Assembly: GCA_964526735.1 (NCBI GenBank)
Contig: CAZGLO010000001.1
Coordinates: 1 to 64,000, forward strand
Direction: 5' to 3'
Origin: JAAUSY01 sp964526735
GTDB taxonomy: Bacteria > Chloroflexota > Chloroflexia > Chloroflexales > Chloroflexaceae
Length of the DNA: 64,000 nucleotides
Shown here: one piece after another, positions 59,882-64,000 of the stretch
Layout of the letters: each line of letters opens with the position of its first letter
Numbering within the stretch: the first letter of the stretch is position 1
Made by a program: the position numbers and the translations under genes
Notes under the pieces: generated by a model
The model's database searches: none
The model's input: the letters and a program-made list of their open reading frames with translations, nothing else
Told to the model about the DNA's origin: nothing

Positions 59882-60040
59882 ATGCTGCAGAGTTTCTTTG
59901 CGAAGGAAGAAGGCCAAGGCCTCGTTGAGTACGCGCTCATTCTCGTTCTTATCGCTATTGTTGTTATTGGTATCTTGACGCTACTCGGTGGGAAAGTAAG
60001 CCAAGTCTTCGGCAACATCAACGAAGGATTGGGTACGTAA
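59882..60040 (+). CDS. Flp/Fap-type pilin, copy 1
   Basis: A 52-residue prepilin. The leader MLQSFFAKEEG is followed by QGLVEYALILVL, the Flp cleavage site: cut after Gly11, with Glu5 and Tyr6 of the mature protein. One hydrophobic helix (about 18-36) and a short polar tail (VSQVFGNINEGLGT) follow. Flp pilins assemble into thin fibres through Tad-type machinery and mediate tight adherence. No tad, prepilin peptidase or secretion ATPase genes are in the window. The protein is identical to copy 3. A purine-rich site (GGAAGGGGG) precedes ATG 59882. Confidence 0.9.
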   Translation: MLQSFFAKEEGQGLVEYALILVLIAIVVIGILTLLGGKVSQVFGNINEGLGT

Positions 60041-60069
60041 AGATATCTTCTTATGTAGGTACAACCACG

Positions 60070-60102
60070 AAAGGTCTCGCACATCGGGTGCGGGGCCTTT
60101 TG
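60070..60102 (+). terminator. intrinsic terminator of pilin gene 1
   Basis: AAAGGTCTCGCAC pairs (with G-U pairs) with GTGCGGGGCCTTT, followed by TTTTG. The same structure ends each of the three pilin genes. Confidence 0.75.
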
Positions 60103-60231
60103 TGCATGTGTGGCACAGGTAAAACATAACATGTTTGGAGCATGGTGCGGGCGAATATGCATGGGTGTGGGTCAATACTCCCATGATCCCCCCTACTTGC
60201 TGGTTTGAGTATATTTGGGAAAACACCCCTA

Positions 60232-60260
60232 TTGCAAATCAATAACACATCATATATACT
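60232..60260 (+). promoter_or_regulatory. sigma-70-type promoter of pilin gene 2
   Basis: TTGCAA (60232-60237) and TATACT (60255-60260) with a 17-base spacer, as at copies 1 and 3. Spacer sequences differ between copies, so the hexamers and the CCTATTGCAAA context appear to be under selection. Confidence 0.75.
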
Positions 60261-60309
60261 AAAACCATACCGTAGTAGTACGAACCCACCTTGAAAGGGG
60301 GGCGCACAT

Positions 60310-60474
60310 ATGCTACAAAGTTTCTTTGCGAAGGAAGAAGGCCAAGGCCTCGTTGAGTACGCACTTATTCTCGTTCTTATCGCCATTGTTGTTATTGGTG
60401 CCTTGACAGTTCTGGGGAACAGAGTTAGTCAAGTCTTCGTCAACATCAACGAGGGATTGAATACAGCTTCCTAG
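60310..60474 (+). CDS. Flp/Fap-type pilin, copy 2 (divergent)
   Basis: A 54-residue prepilin with the same first 30 residues as copies 1 and 3 (MLQSFFAKEEG leader, QGLVEYALILVL site). The C-terminal part differs: GALTVLGNRVSQVF and a VNINEGLNTAS tail. The differences lie in the region that faces the fibre surface, so this copy could be a minor or variant subunit. GAAAGGGGGG precedes ATG 60310. It has its own promoter and terminator. Confidence 0.9.
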   Translation: MLQSFFAKEEGQGLVEYALILVLIAIVVIGALTVLGNRVSQVFVNINEGLNTAS

Positions 60475-60498
60475 GATATCTCCACAAATATAGGTTGC

Positions 60499-60531
60499 AA
60501 AGGGTCTTGCACATTGGATGCGGGGCCTTTT
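60499..60531 (+). terminator. intrinsic terminator of pilin gene 2
   Basis: AAAGGGTCTTGCAC pairs with the GTGCGGGGCCTTT-like arm (here GATGCGGGGCCTTTT), with the same position and T run as in the other copies. Confidence 0.65.
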
Positions 60532-60619
60532 GTACGTCTTCAGAGTGGTGAAGGAGTGCCGAGAAGATGAGCCAACCCTCCTCCCTACTGGAGTAAGTAC
60601 GACTAGGACTATCAGCCTA

Positions 60620-60648
60620 TTGCAAACGAGCGACATATCGTGTATACT
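60620..60648 (+). promoter_or_regulatory. sigma-70-type promoter of pilin gene 3
   Basis: TTGCAA (60620-60625) and TATACT (60643-60648) with a 17-base spacer, preceded by the same GCCTA context as copy 1. Confidence 0.75.
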
Positions 60649-60700
60649 AGCATCATAGTTATATACGCACTATTAAATCCTTTTAAGAAAGGTGACGGAC

Positions 60701-60859
60701 ATGCTACAGAGTTTCTTTGCGAAGGAAGAAGGCCAAGGCCTCGTTGAGTACGCGCTCATTCTCGTTCTTATCGCTATTGTTGTTATTGGTATCTTGACGC
60801 TACTCGGTGGGAAAGTAAGCCAAGTCTTCGGCAACATCAACGAAGGATTGGGTACGTAA
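60701..60859 (+). CDS. Flp/Fap-type pilin, copy 3
   Basis: A 52-residue prepilin identical in protein sequence to copy 1. The coding DNA differs from copy 1 by one silent change in codon 2 (CTA against CTG). Leader, cleavage site, hydrophobic helix and tail are as described for copy 1. AAAGGTG precedes ATG 60701. It is the last of three tandem monocistronic pilin units and converges with the HEAT-repeat gene. Confidence 0.9.
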   Translation: MLQSFFAKEEGQGLVEYALILVLIAIVVIGILTLLGGKVSQVFGNINEGLGT

Positions 60860-60919
60860 AGATATCTTCTTATGTAGGTACAACCACGAAGGGCCTCGCA
60901 CATTGGGTGCGGGGCCTTT
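60701..60919 (+). repeat. 219-bp direct repeat of 59882-60100
   Basis: Coding region, spacer and terminator of pilin copy 3 match copy 1 with about five substitutions across 219 bp, at an offset of 819 bp. Similarity drops upstream apart from the promoter and ribosome-binding parts. This indicates recent duplication or gene conversion. Confidence 0.8.
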
Positions 60920-60923
60920 CGTG
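60885..60923 (+). terminator. intrinsic terminator of pilin gene 3
   Basis: CACGAAGGGCCTCGCAC pairs with GTGCGGGGCCTTTCGTG, a longer stem than in copies 1 and 2. It also lies before the convergent HEAT-repeat gene. Confidence 0.7.
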
Positions 60924-60977
60924 ATTCTTCGGACAAGTTTGGACACTTTCAGGCAGGTTTGGACAAGCAACGTTACC

Positions 60978-62015
60978 CTACAAAAGCGAGTCATCCTCGC
61001 TGAAGAGCAACTCTTCCAATGCTTCCTCTGCACTCTGCGCGCGGATATCGTCTTGGCTTCGCACCACCCGCTCCAACACCCGCCGCGCTGACGCTCCACC
61101 GACTTGCCCCAAGGCCCAAATAGCGGCTTGTGCGACCTCATCATCTTCATCGTCTACCAACCCAACAAGCATCGACAACATTGGTCGTCCATCTTCGTTG
61201 TGCTCGCCCACAGCACGGGCTGCTTCGTAGCGCATCGCTGGAGAACTACTTTGCAGTTCCCGCTCAATGTAGGGGTGCCAGATGGGGTTCATAGAGCGTC
61301 CCATTGCAACAAGCGCGCTCTCCCGCATAAAGAGTTCGGGGTGCCCATAGGCATCGTCGATAATATCTTCTACCTCAAGCAGATCGCTGAAATAGCCAAT
61401 ACTCTCGACAGCACGGCGACGCACCTCTATCTCCTGCTCATCGTCCTCAATCATCCGCAAGAGTGTGTCTTGTAAGATGGTGGTCTCTTGCTCAGACAAC
61501 TCCCCCAACTCCGAACGGTAGCTGAAACGACTGAGGCCCATTATCGCCACCGCACGCACGCGGGGCGAGGGGTCGTCTACAAGTTGTATCAGCCGCCGCA
61601 AGATCATTGGGCGTTCATCTTCCCACAGCCCATCAATCGCGACACTGCGCACTTCTGAATCGGGATCGTCAAGGCACAGCACAAAGATATCGCGAAAGTC
61701 AAGCGTAATGTTGTCTTCCGCCATTGACCGCAACGCCTTGACAATCTCAAGACGCTGCGGCTGACGTATCTGCTGCCATATCTCCCAAAAGAGCACACTG
61801 CGAGCAGGGGCGAGGCTGGAAAGCAAGGCCAATTGGCTCATTGAGAGGGAAAAGGGTTCTATTCCCTCATTCGCCGCCTCTTGAGTGATGAGCGAGCGAA
61901 GGTAGGCCAAGCCATCTATCGGCTGCTGCTCCTGCTGCTTGTGCTGAAGAGCAGGCTGTTGCGGCTGCAATGCATATGTTCGTTCCTGTGGCGGCATACC
62001 GCCATTATTCTTCAT
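60978..62015 (-). CDS. HEAT-repeat protein
   Basis: ATG 62015 (MKNNGGMPPQERTYAL) is chosen because GGAG lies six bases before it. The product is 345 residues, with a Gln-rich N terminus (about 20-35) and then six or seven HEAT-like helical repeats (for example DPDSEVRSVAIDGLWEDE, DPSPRVRAVAIMGLSRF, DDEDDEVAQAAIWALGQVG). PBS-lyase-type HEAT repeats bind proteins or act as scaffolds. The start overlaps the upstream unknown gene by 11 bases, so the two are translationally coupled and probably work together. The partner is unknown. Confidence 0.85.
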   Translation of the reverse strand: MKNNGGMPPQERTYALQPQQPALQHKQQEQQPIDGLAYLRSLITQEAANEGIEPFSLSMSQLALLSSLAPARSVLFWEIWQQIRQPQRLEIVKALRSMAEDNITLDFRDIFVLCLDDPDSEVRSVAIDGLWEDERPMILRRLIQLVDDPSPRVRAVAIMGLSRFSYRSELGELSEQETTILQDTLLRMIEDDEQEIEVRRRAVESIGYFSDLLEVEDIIDDAYGHPELFMRESALVAMGRSMNPIWHPYIERELQSSSPAMRYEAARAVGEHNEDGRPMLSMLVGLVDDEDDEVAQAAIWALGQVGGASARRVLERVVRSQDDIRAQSAEEALEELLFSEDDSLL

Positions 62016-64000
62016 CGTCGTCTCCAAAGCTCCACCGTCTATTACCGACTGTTGTGACCTCTCCTTCTTCCTCTAGCTCTTCCTCTTCGTCCTCCACTTG
62101 CACAGGTTTAGGCTCATAGAGGTAGATTGGCGTGCTATCTGCGCTACCCGCACCATCCACAACCGTCATCTCATCATCGCTCTCGATTAGCGACATCAGA
62201 TATGGCTTCGATGCGGGGCGGAGAATGTTGTATGCCAAGTAGAGCGTTTGCAGATCGAGGCGGTAGGCAGGTTCGTTTGCCGTGCCTTCGCGCTCCCCGA
62301 TGACCTCAAATACGTGGTGCAAGACGACTTCCCCCTTGCGCCGCTCACTCATAGGCAATGCTTTGAGATTTTTGGCCTTGCTAAGGCGTTTTTGTGAGAT
62401 AAGCCACTCTTCATCCACTACACACTCATAGGTGACATTGGTGAAGGCAAACTTCTTTTTCTTCTCGTCGAATGTTAGCAACCGGCCCGACTCTTGCGGC
62501 ATCTCTTCGTAGACAATCGTAAATGTGTTGGGATCGTCGGTGCGAGAAAGAGTGATCAGTGTACCTGCAACCACATGCTCGTGGAAAAACTCGCTGAAGC
62601 CTTGCACCCATCCGCCCCGATTGCCGGTTGGGTAGCGCAGCTCGACGAGGAAATTGGTGTAGCGTTGGGGCGAATCCATACGCAAGACGACCGTACGTTG
62701 ATCCGGGAGCATGGGGCTGGGGAAGAGTGTGGAGAGAGCATCATCAAGCGGGAGAATGCCATATTCCCACTCAAAAAACGTCAACAGGCGGTTTGTGGTT
62801 CCTTTTTCTCCTATTGTCTGGAGATCTTCCTCGCGTGTGCTCTCATCACAACCCTCAGTAAGGTATGATGTCAATTGCCCCATTTCACTGATCTTCACGC
62901 GCCGGTTCTCAATGATGCTTAATCCCTTTGTTGACCATAGATTGGCCCCTTCTACTCCCACAAACTCAAAATCTTTCTTTTCCCGGCTCAGTCGATAGTT
63001 GAGCGAGAACCGAAATCCTTCAGGATCAGAATTGCGAGGGTCGTGGTAATACAAATCCTCAATGATTTTATTGTCGGAGAGTGGCTCACCCACTTCTACA
63101 ATGTAGTTGCGGATACGCCGGATATCATTTTTGCTCAGGGTGACAAGGCTGCTATGTGGGTAGCAGTTGCGCCCAAAGAGACAAATACGCTCCAGCGGAT
63201 CTTTTTCCAGCCGCTCAATCAGTTCAGCTTCAAGCATATCGCCATGGGTTGCCAATATATCGCTGGCAGATTGCTCAAACTCAATGTTGCTGCCATCCAA
63301 AAGCTGAATAACAAAGGGAGCCCGCTGTTTTTGTTTGTGGGCCGTCTCCTCTGGGGGTTCCGCAGTCTCTGGAGGGGCGGGCGGGGGTGTTTCTTGGAGG
63401 GTGTCCGTGCCACTCTCCGCCACTTCTGATATCGCCGCGGTTTCGGCTGCTTTTACTTCTTCTGTGTCTGCCGCGACGATGAGTGAAGCTTCAACTTCAG
63501 CTTCGGCTTCTTCTGGCGCATTGGTAGTTTGTCCACCACCTATTGCTTCGGCATCCTCAGTCACTTCCCCAGTGTTGGCGGTCACGTCATAGGGTTGTTC
63601 ATGGTCAAGCGACGTGGTCGGCTCTGCCAAGGCTGAAGGTTCTTCAGTATCCACCGGCTGCGTTACTGGCATCGGTTCCTCTTTTGTTGTGGGAGCTGTT
63701 GATAGTGTCGACTCAGGTGGTTCTTCAGCAGACGATGGGATGATCGTGTCGGGCGATGTTGCTTCTGCCTGTTCGGAACCAGAGACTGTCATAGATGGAT
63801 CAGCTATGGCGGGCTGGTCATGCTGATCATGCTGGTCTTGTTGTTCAAGTTGGTCTTGTTGGCCAAGTTGGTCGCCCTTATCGGGCTGTCTCTTATGCTG
63901 ACGTGATCGCTTGCCCTCATACTGATCTGGTTGATCATCTAACTGTTTTTGGCTACTTTCCTCGGTTGATAACGGCGCAGGTTCTTTCTCAGCCCGCTCT
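62005..64000 (-). CDS. large acidic protein of unknown function, 5' end outside the window
   Basis: The reading frame is open from 62005 to the window edge (over 660 residues), so the start is not visible. The N-terminal part is low complexity: Gln/Asp/His repeats encoded by 9-bp units at 63814-63876, then about 150 residues rich in Glu, Thr, Pro and Ala. From about 63350 a folded region begins (IQLLDGSNIEFEQSASDIL). One segment, LSDNKIIEDLYYHDP to ANLWST, has the look of a HARE-HTH-type winged helix, but this is only an impression. A mixed alpha/beta region and a second acidic tail follow. It is coupled to the HEAT-repeat gene. No enzyme motif was found. Confidence 0.7.
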   Translation of the reverse strand, partial: ERAEKEPAPLSTEESSQKQLDDQPDQYEGKRSRQHKRQPDKGDQLGQQDQLEQQDQHDQHDQPAIADPSMTVSGSEQAEATSPDTIIPSSAEEPPESTLSTAPTTKEEPMPVTQPVDTEEPSALAEPTTSLDHEQPYDVTANTGEVTEDAEAIGGGQTTNAPEEAEAEVEASLIVAADTEEVKAAETAAISEVAESGTDTLQETPPPAPPETAEPPEETAHKQKQRAPFVIQLLDGSNIEFEQSASDILATHGDMLEAELIERLEKDPLERICLFGRNCYPHSSLVTLSKNDIRRIRNYIVEVGEPLSDNKIIEDLYYHDPRNSDPEGFRFSLNYRLSREKKDFEFVGVEGANLWSTKGLSIIENRRVKISEMGQLTSYLTEGCDESTREEDLQTIGEKGTTNRLLTFFEWEYGILPLDDALSTLFPSPMLPDQRTVVLRMDSPQRYTNFLVELRYPTGNRGGWVQGFSEFFHEHVVAGTLITLSRTDDPNTFTIVYEEMPQESGRLLTFDEKKKKFAFTNVTYECVVDEEWLISQKRLSKAKNLKALPMSERRKGEVVLHHVFEVIGEREGTANEPAYRLDLQTLYLAYNILRPASKPYLMSLIESDDEMTVVDGAGSADSTPIYLYEPKPVQVEDEEEELEEEGEVTTVGNRRWSFGDDDEE
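63814..63876 (-). repeat. seven degenerate 9-bp repeats coding Gln/Asp/His
   Basis: Nine-base units (CTGGTCATG, CTGATCATG, CTGGTCTTG, TTGTTCAAG and so on, plus-strand sense) encode HDQ/QDQ/LEQ triplets in the disordered N-terminal part of the unknown protein at the window end. Confidence 0.7.

Overview
The window reads as chromosomal DNA of a free-living, GC-rich bacterium, most probably a member of the Chloroflexota (Anaerolineae, Caldilineae or Ardenticatenia-like). The evidence is indirect: a split B12-dependent methylmalonyl-CoA mutase, secreted proteins with Thr/Pro linkers and a 'VFLPVILR' type C-terminal tail, LGFP-like 'FPETG...FGYP' repeats joined to a VanW domain, many large GT-C membrane glycosyltransferases, DUF2079 and DUF11 proteins, and Flp-type pilins. 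No rRNA, tRNA, CRISPR array, prophage or intact transposase was recognised.

Layout. 0.1-3.0 kb (+): ruvA, rsmE and an S41 protease. 3.1-8.0 kb (-): a TPR-rich lipoprotein lytic transglycosylase, a degenerate receiver protein and two GT2 glycosyltransferases. 8.4-9.7 kb (+): a SLAC1/TehA-type channel with a small membrane protein. 9.8-13.9 kb (-): a GlcF-like Fe-S protein with a tartronate-semialdehyde-reductase-like enzyme, then a secreted repeat protein behind msrB. 14.1-15.8 kb: two divergent secreted proteins (sunset domain, DUF11). 15.9-21.4 kb (-): the propionate/methylmalonyl-CoA operon mutA-mutB-meaB. 21.6-25.9 kb (+): an RlmD-like RNA methyltransferase followed closely by a receiver-PAS-histidine kinase and a receiver-PAS-HD-GYP protein. 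26-28 kb: an unknown protein and an orphan ParA ATPase whose leader carries 11-bp tandem repeats. 28.2-31.5 kb (-): two co-transcribed exported proteins. 31.8-48.8 kb (-): a long surface-glycan locus of ten genes (flippase, GT-C glycosyltransferases, a GT4 transferase, DUF2079, a SAM methyltransferase, YitT). 48.9-52.2 kb (-): a B12-binding sensor followed by a hybrid histidine kinase. 52.5-58.6 kb: a VanW protein, an AftB-like GT-C protein, another multi-spanning membrane protein and a polyprenyl-phosphate-sugar synthase. 58.6-60.9 kb (+): a two-component-type kinase and three Flp pilin genes, each with its own promoter and terminator. 61-64 kb (-): a HEAT-repeat protein and a large unknown protein that runs off the window.

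How the genes fit together. The DPM-like and Alg5-like GT2 enzymes would charge polyprenyl phosphate with sugars. The GT-C proteins, several with an exported beta-sandwich module, would use those donors outside the membrane, and the flippase would move lipid-linked glycans across it. Envelope remodelling (lytic transglycosylase, VanW) and surface appendages (Flp pilins) sit around this. Control is rich in phosphorelay parts: one receiver-HK/HD-GYP pair (probably cyclic-di-GMP output), one B12 sensor/hybrid kinase pair and one DegS-like kinase. The strongest candidate for something undescribed is the B12-binding protein with CarH-type motifs but no DNA-binding domain next to a hybrid kinase. 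The next is the beta-sandwich module found at either end of GT-C glycosyltransferases.

Assignments come from reading motifs by eye. No database search was run.
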